DNA of 64,000 nucleotides from Myxococcales bacterium (GTDB lineage: Bacteria; Myxococcota_A; Polyangia; Polyangiales; Polyangiaceae): NCBI GenBank assembly GCA_903642325.1, contig CAHJWM010000015.1:1-64000 (forward strand). The letters run 5' to 3'. Below are positions 18,894 to 27,025 of this stretch, in pieces. Positions within the stretch are counted from its first letter, which is position 1; the number at the start of each line of letters is the position of its first letter. The position numbers and the translations under genes are program-made. The notes below the pieces were generated by a model, which worked only from the letters and a program-made list of their open reading frames with translations, ran no database searches and had not been told where the DNA came from.

Positions 18894-19655
18894 ATGTCGG
18901 AGACGTCGGAGCGAACTTTTTCTGACCTGACCGTCATCCTGCCGACCTTGAACGAGGCCGGGAACCTAGAGCTCTTGATCTCGGAAATCGGCCGCGTCAC
19001 TCCGGGCTCGCGCGTGATCGTGGTCGACGACAACTCAGAGGACGGCACGCCGGACGTAGTGCGTAAGATCATCGCAACCAACTCCTCCGTTCTGCTGATC
19101 GAGCGGCACGTCAAACCCTGCCTGACCGACTCGATCCAAATTGGGATCCGAGCCGCCACTACGGATTACATCGCCTGGCTAGACGCCGATCACTCGCACC
19201 CGCCCGAGGTGCTGCTCAAGCTGTATGACACGGCGCAAGACAGCGGCTGCTGCATCGCGACACGCTACGCCAAGGCCGAGGACTCGTTCGCGGACCGTTT
19301 GCCCAAGGGTGAGGTGCTAGCCGCCGGCCTGTCTGCGGTCCTGAATTTCTCGGTGAACCGCGTGTTGCGTCTGAAAATCAGCGACTACACCAGCGGCTTC
19401 ATCGTTTGCCGGCGCGCGCTCCTCGTCGGTCACGAGCTACGCGGGGACTATGGCGAGTACTTCATCGAACTGATGTATTACTTGACTCGGAAAGGCGTCG
19501 ATCTGCGAGAAGTCTACTACGAGTCCCCCCCGCGGGTGTCGGGCGAGTCCAAGACGGGCTCTAGCCTGATCCCGCTGATGCGTCGTGGAGTGAAATATTT
19601 ATGGCTAGTCAGCCGCCTGATCCTCGACTCGAGCACGCCGAGCTCACCGAGATAG
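18894..19655 (+). CDS. Glycosyltransferase family 2 (DPM1-like)
   Basis: A 253-aa GT2 enzyme resembling dolichyl/polyprenyl-phosphate mannose synthase. Motifs: VILPTLNEAGNLELL, VVDDNSEDGTPDVV (first Asp pair), and WLDADHSHPPEVL (DxD metal site). It probably makes polyprenyl-phosphate sugar donors for the membrane GT-C-like proteins in this locus. The ATG at 18894 follows the upstream stop by 7 bases. Its 3' end overlaps the next gene by 55 bases, which is unusually long. Confidence 0.9.
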   Translation: MSETSERTFSDLTVILPTLNEAGNLELLISEIGRVTPGSRVIVVDDNSEDGTPDVVRKIIATNSSVLLIERHVKPCLTDSIQIGIRAATTDYIAWLDADHSHPPEVLLKLYDTAQDSGCCIATRYAKAEDSFADRLPKGEVLAAGLSAVLNFSVNRVLRLKISDYTSGFIVCRRALLVGHELRGDYGEYFIELMYYLTRKGVDLREVYYESPPRVSGESKTGSSLIPLMRRGVKYLWLVSRLILDSSTPSSPR

Positions 19656-20194
19656 CGCGTGCCCACCGTCTCTGCCTCCCGGACACCGCCTCCTCTCGCG
19701 CAGGCCTGGACGTGCTCGAGGCGCTGTACGCGGCGCTCGCGCGTGACGCCGGAGCGCGCGTGATCTGGCACGCCGCGCGCGACCCTGCGCACCACGGGTC
19801 CTTCGCCGCCGGCACCGTGCGCTATCGCGAGACCGAGGCGCACACCCGACGCTCGCTTCCGCGGCCGCTGTGGGCGCGTCTCGCCGTCCGAGTTGCGACG
19901 ATGCCCGGGCATGTCTTAGCGCGGCGCCGCTGGGAAAGCGCGATCCCCCGACAACGTGTCGGCTACGTACTGACCCTGGGGGCGGCGCGGGCAGTCATCG
20001 CCAATGCCGATACGATGCCCGGAAGCGTCGTGCTCCAAGAGCTCGAAGCGTGGTTTTTGGCACGGGGCGCGTTGGCAAGTTGGGTCGACACCGAGCTGTC
20101 GAACGAGCGGGCGCGCGCTTTTTATGCCCGGACGGGCTATCAGGAAGTGTCCCGCGACTACGGGCAAGTGCTGCTGCAAAAGCCACTCCGTTGA
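19601..20194 (+). CDS. GNAT-like N-acetyltransferase
   Basis: A 197-aa protein. The C-terminal third reads like a GNAT domain: a V-V-L-Q-E-L helix and NERARAFYARTGYQEVSRDY, the usual N-x-x-A-x-x-F-Y-x-x-x-G-F signature. The acetyl-CoA loop (R/QxxGxG/A) is not obvious, and the N-terminal part is divergent. In this context it may acylate an amino sugar or a surface lipid, which is inference. It starts inside the end of the GT2 gene and is followed by the GT4 gene after 12 bases, so it is part of the same operon. Confidence 0.65.
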   Translation: MASQPPDPRLEHAELTEIARAHRLCLPDTASSRAGLDVLEALYAALARDAGARVIWHAARDPAHHGSFAAGTVRYRETEAHTRRSLPRPLWARLAVRVATMPGHVLARRRWESAIPRQRVGYVLTLGAARAVIANADTMPGSVVLQELEAWFLARGALASWVDTELSNERARAFYARTGYQEVSRDYGQVLLQKPLR

Positions 20195-20206
20195 GCGAGC
20201 TCACTC

Positions 20207-21250
20207 ATGCGCGTTCTGTTCATCACCCGCAAATATCCGCCCAAAATTGGCGGAATGGAGAGCCTGAGCCACGGGTTGACGACGGGCTTTCCCGAGCCGA
20301 AAACCACGATCTCGCTCGGTCGTTCGCAGGCCCACTTGATTTGGTTTTTACCGTATGCGGTGTTGCGCGTGGCGCTTACGGCGCGCCGCTATGACGTGAT
20401 TCATCTGGGCGACGCCCTGTTGTGCATCGCTGGGTTCGTGCCGCGCATTCTGCTCGGTCGGCGCGTCGCGGTGTCCGTTCATGGCTTGGATCTGACGTAT
20501 CGGAGCCGTCTTTATCAGGCGTACCTGAGCCTCTTTTTGCGGGCCGATCTGTTCATCGCCAATAGCCAGTCCACCCAACGCATTGCCGAGGCCAAGGGCC
20601 TGAGTCCGGTGCGCACGATCCTGATCGGCGTAGCGGACCGCTACTTCGACGTGGTTCGTGGTCGGCACCAGGACGCGGAGCTCGAGCAGAAAGCCGCCGG
20701 TCGCGTCATCCTCGTGACGCTTGGCCGCCTCGTGCGCCGCAAAGGCGCCGTCTGGTTCGTCCAGCACGTGCTTCCCAAGCTATCGAACGTGCTGTACGTG
20801 CTCGTCGGCGCCGGGCCGGATCACGACGAGATCGTGCGGGCCGCGCATGAATCCGGAACCAGCCACGCCGTCTGGCTCGCGGGTAGTGTCAGCGACGAGC
20901 GGCTCCTTGCGCTGCTCGCTGGTGCGGACATTTTCGTGATGCCAAACATTTCTGTACCGGGAAACGTGGAAGGCTTTGGCATCGTTGCCATCGAAGCGGC
21001 GGCCAGCGGTTTGCCGGTGGTTGCGTCGCGCCTAGAGGGTATTCCAGATGCCGTGTCGGACGGTGAGAATGGCTCGCTCGTCATGCCGAAGAACAGCGAG
21101 GCCTACATCGCTGTCCTCGAATCCCTAGTGAAGGACGAGGCCGAGCGCCGGAGGCAAGGCGAGCGCGGCCGCGCGTACACCGCGCTGCATAGCGCTTGGC
21201 CGAAGATCATCGAGCAATACGTTGCGGCATTCGCCGAGCTCAGGTGCTAG
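20207..21250 (+). CDS. Glycosyltransferase family 4 (GT-B)
   Basis: A 347-aa GT4 enzyme. N-terminal FITRKYPPKIGGMESLSHGL is typical of GT4 proteins; the donor half has VTLGRLVRRKGAVWFV, a GAGPDHDEI turn, and EGFGIVAIEAAASGLPVVASRLEGIPDAV with the E-x7-E pair. It likely extends a polysaccharide or glycolipid precursor. It sits 12 bases after the GNAT gene and 7 bases before the lipoprotein gene. Confidence 0.92.
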   Translation: MRVLFITRKYPPKIGGMESLSHGLTTGFPEPKTTISLGRSQAHLIWFLPYAVLRVALTARRYDVIHLGDALLCIAGFVPRILLGRRVAVSVHGLDLTYRSRLYQAYLSLFLRADLFIANSQSTQRIAEAKGLSPVRTILIGVADRYFDVVRGRHQDAELEQKAAGRVILVTLGRLVRRKGAVWFVQHVLPKLSNVLYVLVGAGPDHDEIVRAAHESGTSHAVWLAGSVSDERLLALLAGADIFVMPNISVPGNVEGFGIVAIEAAASGLPVVASRLEGIPDAVSDGENGSLVMPKNSEAYIAVLESLVKDEAERRRQGERGRAYTALHSAWPKIIEQYVAAFAELRC

Positions 21251-21257
21251 CACTCCG

Positions 21258-22364
21258 ATGAGATTTCGCGCTTTTTTGGTATACGCCTGGTCGGCGGTGG
21301 CGTGTGGGCCTCGGCCAACGGCGCGCGCCGGGCATTCCACGCCACTCGCTGCTCCTGCGTCGAGTGCGTCGAGTGCGTCGAGTGCGTCGAGTGCGTCGAG
21401 TGCGTCGAGTGCGTCGAGTGCGTCGAGTGCGTCGAGCGCACCGAGTGCGTCGAGTGTGTCGAGTGTGTCGAGCGCGTCGAGCGCACCGAGTGCGTCGGCC
21501 GCCGAGACGGCGCTCGACATCGAGATAACGCAAGTCTTGACCCAGGCCGTGAGCTCAATCGCGCTGGGTGAAGGGTCGCGCATCGCCGTCCTTGCCGACC
21601 CCCCACAGGTCGCCGATGCACGCGGCTGGAAGGCGCTACCCCTGCCGGCCGCGTTGCGCCGCGAGCCGACCGAAATCGATCAGGCGCGTATTTTTTTCGG
21701 ACGCGACAACGAGCCACGCATCATGGGCACTCGCCGCTCGCCCACGAGCGAGACGGCAATCTATTGGCGACACACGGCGGCGGGCTGGCGCGACGGACGA
21801 GACGAGCTCGGCCGGCTCGGCGCCGCGGCCTCCGGCGGGTTATGGGGTGTCCTCGGTGGTGAAGACCCCGAGCTCGTGTGTCGCGCGCAATCCCTGTGCA
21901 TCATCAAGCGCAGCACGGGCTGGACGACGGCGCCCGCTGGGCAAGCTGCCCGCGTCGTTACCTTGCAAGAGGGCACGCTCTGGGGTCTGGACAGGAGCGG
22001 CATTGCCGCGATCGACGCTCGCGGTTGGACGCTCGTGGTGCCAGCGCCGGCTTGGTCCGAGCCAAAGACATTTTGGGCAACGCGCGGAGAAGCCTGGGTG
22101 TGTGCGGACGGCGAACTGTTCCATTTCCAATCCGGGGCGTGGACCGCACTGCGGTCGCCGGTCGGGGAAGTGACGGCGTGGTGGGGAACCCGCTCGAGCT
22201 CGATTTGGCTCGTCGGAAGGAGCGGCGCTGCGCACTTCGACGGCAAAGCATTTCGAACCGCCCCGGCTCTCGGTCCACTCCGCGCAGTGCGCGGGCGTGG
22301 CGATGAGGAGGCGTGGCTTGGCGGCGACGCCGGCTTGTTCCGCGCGCGTCTGCGGAACCCGTAA
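21258..22364 (+). CDS. Lipoprotein with (Ser-Ser-Ala)n linker and propeller-like body
   Basis: About 368 aa. A signal sequence ends in the lipobox S-A-V-A-C, so it is probably lipid-anchored. Residues about 34-82 are a low-complexity Ala-Ser-Ser repeat coded by a 9-bp DNA tandem repeat. The remaining 280 residues contain spaced Trp/Gly motifs (GGLWGVLG, TLWGLDRSG, FWATRGEAWVC, SIWLVGRSG, EAWLGGDAG) suggestive of beta-propeller blades. No family is recognised. It is the last gene of the glycan operon (7 bases after the GT4 gene), so it may be a surface-exposed partner, but this is inference. The ATG at 21258 is set by the signal peptide. Confidence 0.75.
   Translation: MRFRAFLVYAWSAVACGPRPTARAGHSTPLAAPASSASSASSASSASSASSASSASSASSAPSASSVSSVSSASSAPSASAAETALDIEITQVLTQAVSSIALGEGSRIAVLADPPQVADARGWKALPLPAALRREPTEIDQARIFFGRDNEPRIMGTRRSPTSETAIYWRHTAAGWRDGRDELGRLGAAASGGLWGVLGGEDPELVCRAQSLCIIKRSTGWTTAPAGQAARVVTLQEGTLWGLDRSGIAAIDARGWTLVVPAPAWSEPKTFWATRGEAWVCADGELFHFQSGAWTALRSPVGEVTAWWGTRSSSIWLVGRSGAAHFDGKAFRTAPALGPLRAVRGRGDEEAWLGGDAGLFRARLRNP
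21357..21497 (+). repeat. 9-bp tandem repeat (about 15-16 copies) inside a gene
   Basis: The unit tgcgtcgag is repeated head to tail, almost perfect in the first half and with c/t and g/c substitutions later (tgtgtcgag, cgcaccgag). The unit length keeps the reading frame, giving Ser-Ser-Ala repeats. Copy-number change would lengthen or shorten the lipoprotein linker without a frameshift. Confidence 0.95.
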
Positions 22365-22380
22365 CAACGCCGTGCTCGAT

Positions 22381-23055
22381 TTAGGCGTGGCGCTCGGCAA
22401 GGAGCAGGCGATTCTTGTGCGTGATTGCCGCGGCGATGGTCTGCGTACGAACCGCGTAGCCATGCGCACGTAGCCGTGCCGCACGCGTTACATCGATGGC
22501 CAATGAAGGCTCGAGCCAGCCGCCGAGCCCGCCTGGATCTTGAGCACGCTCGTCCTGACAGCAAGGGAGGACGACCACGCGTGCGCCCACGGCGATTGCT
22601 TTGCCGAGCACCTCGTCGGTCAGCGAGCCACAAGCGTGACACGAGACAATGAGATCTCCTTCCACGGCCGTCACGCTCGACAGCTCGCCCTCGATCAGCT
22701 CGACACGACCGGCCAGGCGTGGCCAGCCGCGCGCCATACTTTCGATCAGCCGACGCGCGCTGCTTGGTAGCCGGCGATCGACGGCCAGCGCTAGGCCCGA
22801 CGAGTCATCCAAGAGTAGCAGCAGCTGGGCGAGCAACGCGTGCCCGCATGCCAAGTCGAGCACGCGGCCACCGCGAAAGCGGCGGCGCGTGCGGCGCGCG
22901 ACCTCCCACGCCTCGAACAGCTCCTTGCGCGGCAAACATTCGGCCTCACACACTTGGCGGGCGATCCGTTGAAACAGGCCATCACCGGCGAAGCGCGCGA
23001 AGTCTCTGGGCGTGAGTTTCGACCGGCTGCCGGGATCGAAGTTCATAAGTGACAT
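22381..23055 (-). CDS. Class I SAM-dependent methyltransferase (Trm13/METTL25-like)
   Basis: A 224-aa methyltransferase. Motif I is VLDLACGHALLA at about residues 65-76, followed by an acidic strand end AVDRRLP. Later VSCHACGSLTDEVLGKAI and VVVLPCC resemble the conserved Cys/His segments of the Trm13/METTL25 group of RNA methyltransferases. The substrate cannot be read from the sequence. It converges on the lipoprotein gene (16 bases) and is divergent from the AraC regulator, leaving about 44 bases for two promoters. Confidence 0.75.
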   Translation of the reverse strand: MSLMNFDPGSRSKLTPRDFARFAGDGLFQRIARQVCEAECLPRKELFEAWEVARRTRRRFRGGRVLDLACGHALLAQLLLLLDDSSGLALAVDRRLPSSARRLIESMARGWPRLAGRVELIEGELSSVTAVEGDLIVSCHACGSLTDEVLGKAIAVGARVVVLPCCQDERAQDPGGLGGWLEPSLAIDVTRAARLRAHGYAVRTQTIAAAITHKNRLLLAERHA

Positions 23056-23099
23056 CGTTGCCTCCTTTTGGCTGCTGTGTCAGCCTGCGGGTGTTCTCG

Positions 23100-24035
23100 A
23101 TGAGCACCTGGGTTCACGCCCCGCCGGAATTCATCAGCTATCGGCGTTCCTCCGCCCTTCCGGGGCTCGAAGTCTTGAGCGCCCGTCACTCGCCGCGCGA
23201 GTGGCGCGACATCGGAGGCGGCTACGCCGTTACCTTTCTGCAAACTTGGCGCGGTAACGTCTATTATCGTGGGCGAAGCCACGCGGTCGAGCCAGGCATT
23301 GCGTTTTGCAATCATCCTGGCGAGGCACTGGTGGCAACGCCGCACGCAGGCTTACTCGGCTCCTTCAACGTGGTCGTGCTCGCCCCACTGCTCCTTCAGG
23401 AGTGGCTTTCCGAATATCAGTTGGGGGCCCTGCGCCCGCAATGGCGCGCCATCACGCAGCCCACCTCCCCGCGGCTCATCCGGGCATTCCGACGGTTCTC
23501 GAGCTCACTCGAGACGCCCGCGTCGGACATGCAGGTCCAGTCCGAAGCCGCCGAGCTATCTGCGCGCTTGATTCGTGAGCTGGTGTTAGGAGCCGATGAA
23601 GACCCCGTTCACGGAGGCCCTCACCTTCGGGGCACCGCGAGGATGCGCGAATGCTTGAATGAAGAGGGCGGAGACATCGATCTTGCAACGCTCGCGCAAA
23701 GGGCCGGGCTCGGCCGCTTCCAAGCACTGCGTTCATTCAAACGCCGCTATGGCCTGCCACCCCACGCCTACCAACTCTGTCTGCGCGTGATGCGCGCGCG
23801 CCGCCTGTTGCTCGAGGGCGCCCCACCGGCACATGCAGCGGCGCACTGCGGCTTCGTCGATCAAAGCCATTTCAATAGGCATTTCAAGCGCATCGTGGGC
23901 GTCACTCCCACCCAGTACGCGGCTTCCGTGCGGCCGTCCAAACGGCGCGCAAGCGGTGTGCATTGGAACGGGGTCCTAACCGGTGCAGACCCAAGCTCGC
24001 TTGCCGCACGCTCGGATCGGCGACGTCTACGCTGA
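23100..24035 (+). CDS. AraC family transcriptional regulator
   Basis: About 311 aa with an N-terminal cupin-like sensor part and a C-terminal double helix-turn-helix. The second HTH ends HCGFVDQSHFNRHFKRIVGVTPTQY, the classic AraC signature; the first HTH is LATLAQRAGLGRFQALRSFKRRYG. It probably senses a small molecule and may control the divergent methyltransferase gene or itself. The ATG at 23100 (MSTWVHAPPEF) is preferred over the frame start at 23049, which overlaps the methyltransferase start. Confidence 0.9.
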   Translation: MSTWVHAPPEFISYRRSSALPGLEVLSARHSPREWRDIGGGYAVTFLQTWRGNVYYRGRSHAVEPGIAFCNHPGEALVATPHAGLLGSFNVVVLAPLLLQEWLSEYQLGALRPQWRAITQPTSPRLIRAFRRFSSSLETPASDMQVQSEAAELSARLIRELVLGADEDPVHGGPHLRGTARMRECLNEEGGDIDLATLAQRAGLGRFQALRSFKRRYGLPPHAYQLCLRVMRARRLLLEGAPPAHAAAHCGFVDQSHFNRHFKRIVGVTPTQYAASVRPSKRRASGVHWNGVLTGADPSSLAARSDRRRLR

Positions 24036-24167
24036 GGTCTCCGCGGCAATGTAGGCAAGGCCAGACGACGATAAAGTGTGTGCGGAGCGGGGGCCGTTGC
24101 TACGGCGCGCCTCTCTATCAACTGGAGGTGTTCCACGCTTTCCGAGACCCGTGCTACGGTCGTCCGA

Positions 24168-24341
24168 ATGACGTACGAAGAGGCCAAGGCCTGGTTCGAG
24201 TCTAACCAGGGACAGATGATCGAGTCGCGCGGCGTCGCGACCGTGACCGTAATGGGCCGCAGCGTACGCTATTCCAGCAAGCCACCCGAGCGAGATGAGT
24301 TCGCGAAAGCGGTGTCGCGGCTCAAGCGCATCCTTGCTTGA
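24168..24341 (+). CDS. Small hypothetical protein (57 aa)
   Basis: A 57-aa acidic/basic mixed protein starting MTYEEAKAWFESNQG and ending in a predicted helix. It has balanced composition, unlike the Arg-rich shadow frames, and good codon use, so it is probably real. No family is recognised. It lies between the AraC gene and the convergent transglutaminase gene. Confidence 0.5.
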   Translation: MTYEEAKAWFESNQGQMIESRGVATVTVMGRSVRYSSKPPERDEFAKAVSRLKRILA

Positions 24342-24382
24342 GCGTGAAGCCCTAAGCCCACTTCGCACTCAACCTTAGGAGC

Positions 24383-25195
24383 TCAGGTCGGCAGCACTTC
24401 ATCCGTCCACACCGTGAAACCGGTGAGCAGCGACTGACCGAAAGACGTGCTGATGGCGACATCCGCCGCGTCCCGACCACGGCCAATGACGATGCGCCCA
24501 ATGCGCGGAATGTTGTGCCGCGCATCGAACGTGTACCAGGCGCCGTCGAGATAGGCCTCGAACCAGCCGGAGAAGTCCATCGGTGCATTGGAGTGGGGCA
24601 CGCCAATATCGCCCAGGTACCCCGCGCAGTAGCGCGCGGGAATGTTCATGCACCGACACAGTGCGACGGCGAGGTGCGCGAAGTCCCGGCACACGCCCGC
24701 GCGCTCTTGAAAGGCCTCGAACGCGGTCTTCGTGTTGCGGGCAAACTCATAACCGAAGGTGATGTGATTGTGCACGAAGTCGCAAATGGCCGAAACGCGG
24801 CCCCAGCCGGGTGGCGTATCCTTGAAGAGCTCCCAAGCAATGGGAGATAAGCGGTCGGTCTCACAGTAGCGGCTGCCGAGTAGGAAGATCAGCGCCTCGT
24901 GCGGGAGCGCTTCGATCGGTGTCTGCCGCGCATAAGGCATTTGAAGATCGGGAACACCACTGTCATTGACCAAGGCATCTGCGGTAATGCGGGTCACGCC
25001 AACCGGTGCGACGACGCGCGTGCACCAGTTACCGAAAAAATCTCGGTACATGTCGATCGGGATAGACGGTGTAATCCTCAGGTGATCGGCCGTGATGATG
25101 TCGGATGCTCTCGTGTAGTGGATATTGAGCATCAACAGCATCGGCGTCGGCTGAGGACACTCGAAAACCAGCTCGTAGCCGACTCTAATCTTCAT
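24383..25195 (-). CDS. Transglutaminase-like protease fold protein
   Basis: A 270-aa protein with an N-terminal beta-rich part and a transglutaminase-like core. Catalytic Cys lies in RAGVCRDFAHLAVALCR, His in the WFEAYLDG..YTFDARH segment and Asp shortly after (DARHN). Similar proteins accompany Anbu genes, as here: the Anbu gene ends 46 bases upstream on the same strand, so they are almost certainly co-transcribed. The reaction (amide hydrolysis or transfer on peptides) is inferred from the fold. Confidence 0.88.
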   Translation of the reverse strand: MKIRVGYELVFECPQPTPMLLMLNIHYTRASDIITADHLRITPSIPIDMYRDFFGNWCTRVVAPVGVTRITADALVNDSGVPDLQMPYARQTPIEALPHEALIFLLGSRYCETDRLSPIAWELFKDTPPGWGRVSAICDFVHNHITFGYEFARNTKTAFEAFQERAGVCRDFAHLAVALCRCMNIPARYCAGYLGDIGVPHSNAPMDFSGWFEAYLDGAWYTFDARHNIPRIGRIVIGRGRDAADVAISTSFGQSLLTGFTVWTDEVLPT

Positions 25196-25241
25196 CGGGC
25201 GGTCCTAACATGCGAAATGTTTCGGCTGCGGGTCGCCGCGA

Positions 25242-25973
25242 TCACTTGTTCCAGCGCACATCGGGTAGCTGTTTGAAAACACTGCGCACGCCTTCACTCC
25301 ACGATCGGCTGAGGGTTTCGAAGTGCGGATCGCCCACCTCGAAACGATGACGGCGGTTTAGCTTGAATTGATCATTCTCGTATTGCACCAGGTCAATCGG
25401 CATGGCCACCGAGAGGTTGCTGCGCATGGTCGAGTCGAAAGAAACCAGCACACACTTGACGGCGTCGGCCAAGGAGGTGGTGGGGGTGATCACGCGATCG
25501 ATGATCGGCTTACCGTACTTGGCCTCACCGGTTTGGAAAAATTGGGTCCCCGAACCAGCCTCCACGAAATTACCTTCCGCGTAGGTGCGAAACAAGCGCG
25601 GGGCCTCGCCCTTGATCTGCCCGCCGACGATGAACGAAGCGTCGAACTTGAGATCGTTTTTCTCCAAGGACGGCCGGTCTCGGCGACCTATATCCCGAAC
25701 CGAGTCCGAAACCACGGTCACGAAGTCGAACATGGTGCGAGCGGTCCAAACATTGGGCCCACCATCCGTGGACTCCCCACGTTGCTTCAAGGTGGTGATC
25801 ACCGCCTGGGTGCCAGCCAAATTACCGGAGCTCAGCAGCACGATCGCGCGGTCCTCGCGCTCGAAAACGCTCATCTTGCAAAATTGCGCGAAGTTGTCGA
25901 CACCCGCGTGCGTCCGGGAATCGGACGCCATTACGATCCCGTCTTTGAGCAAAACGCCCACGCAATAGGTCAT
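25242..25973 (-). CDS. Anbu-type proteasome-like peptidase
   Basis: A 243-aa Ntn-hydrolase of the Anbu (ancestral beta subunit, bacterial proteasome homologue) family. It begins MTYCVGVLLKDGIVMASDSRT; removal of Met would expose Thr as nucleophile, and the GIVMASDSRT strand matches proteasome beta/HslV. The Lys (about residue 33) of the Ntn site appears in the FCKMSVF segment. Anbu subunits assemble into open helical or ring particles in the cytoplasm (family knowledge). Together with the downstream transglutaminase gene this matches typical Anbu operons, but the circularly permuted ATP-grasp and alpha-E partners are not next door. Confidence 0.92.
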   Translation of the reverse strand: MTYCVGVLLKDGIVMASDSRTHAGVDNFAQFCKMSVFEREDRAIVLLSSGNLAGTQAVITTLKQRGESTDGGPNVWTARTMFDFVTVVSDSVRDIGRRDRPSLEKNDLKFDASFIVGGQIKGEAPRLFRTYAEGNFVEAGSGTQFFQTGEAKYGKPIIDRVITPTTSLADAVKCVLVSFDSTMRSNLSVAMPIDLVQYENDQFKLNRRHRFEVGDPHFETLSRSWSEGVRSVFKQLPDVRWNK

Positions 25974-26001
25974 GGGCCGACCGTATCACCCGTTGGCGGA
26001 A

Positions 26002-26781
26002 TCACCACGCGATAGGCTTGGCGTCGCGAAAGAAGCCGCCGCTAGCACCGCCCGGGCCCAGGGTGGCCGCCCATACAATTCCGCTCGCTCCCTGGGCGAG
26101 GCTGCGAGGCGCCCCGTCGCCGCCCATGCGAGTCTTCACCCAGCCGGGGCATACGGCGTTCACGCGCTGCGTCGAGCGGCCAAGCTCCCGGGCGAGCACA
26201 CGGGTAAACGCGTTCATCAGCGCTTTCGAAACACTGTAAGCGTTGTTCGGAAAGCCCTTGGCGGCGGCCTGCCCGAGGCTCACCGCGCTCAGGAATTCTT
26301 CCGCCGCTGACTCGATGTCTGCGCGCGCAAGATCCGCGTTCAGCAAGCGTTCCGCGAGTGTCGACGAGAAATGCGACAGCGTACCCATACCGCTCGACAC
26401 CATCACGATGTTTGCCGTGCTTGCCAGGCGAGGAGCCAACGCGTCGGTTACGCGGACCGCGCCTCGATAGTTAATCTCGAGCGTGTCGCGGGCGACCTTG
26501 GGGTCCAATCCGCTAAAGCTCGCCCCGGCGTTATTGATCAGCGCGTCAATGGGCGGCTCCGCCGCTAAACGTTGCGCGAGTGCTCCCACCCCGACTGCGC
26601 TCGTCACGTCGAGGTACGAGCCTTGGACGTCGAGGTGCTGCGCGCGCAGCGCCGCCGCTGCACGTTCGGTGAGCTCAGGGTCGCGCCCGGTGAGCCATAC
26701 GCGATACCCACGCTCCGCCAAGACCTGCGCCGTTTCCAGGCCAAGGCCGCGGTTAGCGCCGGTAATCACTGCTAAAGGCAT
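26002..26781 (-). CDS. SDR family NAD(P)-dependent oxidoreductase
   Basis: A 259-aa classical short-chain dehydrogenase. The cofactor motif TGANRGLGLETA is at residues 7-18, then NNAGAS, the catalytic Ser in MVSSGMG and the YSVSK active-site pair. The arginine in RVWLTGRDPE suggests NADP(H). Substrate unknown. It lies upstream of the Anbu/transglutaminase pair on the same strand with a gap of 28 bases, so it may share their transcript. Confidence 0.9.
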   Translation of the reverse strand: MPLAVITGANRGLGLETAQVLAERGYRVWLTGRDPELTERAAAALRAQHLDVQGSYLDVTSAVGVGALAQRLAAEPPIDALINNAGASFSGLDPKVARDTLEINYRGAVRVTDALAPRLASTANIVMVSSGMGTLSHFSSTLAERLLNADLARADIESAAEEFLSAVSLGQAAAKGFPNNAYSVSKALMNAFTRVLARELGRSTQRVNAVCPGWVKTRMGGDGAPRSLAQGASGIVWAATLGPGGASGGFFRDAKPIAW

Positions 26782-26811
26782 GGCACACCGGATCAGCGGC
26801 TCAGCGCAAGC

Positions 26812-26943
26812 TCAACGACCGAGGAGCTTGAGGCCGAAGAAAATCAACACGGCGCCGCCTAGGCCGCCTCCAAACAACATATATAAAAAGGACCAGCCCG
26901 CAGCCAACACGGGAGGGGCAGTCGTTACGAGGTCGGTGATCAT
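26812..26943 (-). CDS. 43-aa single-span membrane protein
   Basis: A short open frame with ATG at 26943 and TGA at 26812-26814. A GGAG box lies about 7 bases upstream of the start. The peptide begins MITDLVTTAPPVLAAGW, then a Gly-rich hydrophobic span (FLYMLFGGGLGGAVLIFFGL) and ends KLLGR, so it has one membrane helix with a positive C-terminal end. The gene lies 30 bases upstream of the SDR gene on the same strand and is probably cotranscribed. It is too small to assign to a family. Confidence 0.6.
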   Translation of the reverse strand: MITDLVTTAPPVLAAGWSFLYMLFGGGLGGAVLIFFGLKLLGR

Positions 26944-27025
26944 TGCGTGCTCCGCTCTTTAGGGTTTCAATCTTCCGCCATCACGACGAAACTCGTTGCA
27001 GACTTAGCAAGGAGCCTGCCAGCAC

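Noticed and set aside
21357-21497. CRISPR array
   Set aside because: Repeats are 9 bp, contiguous with no spacers, and code for protein.
21302-21571. Plus-strand frame with CVECVEC repeats
   Set aside because: It is a shadow of the 9-bp tandem repeat in another frame; the lipoprotein frame has signal peptide and operon support.
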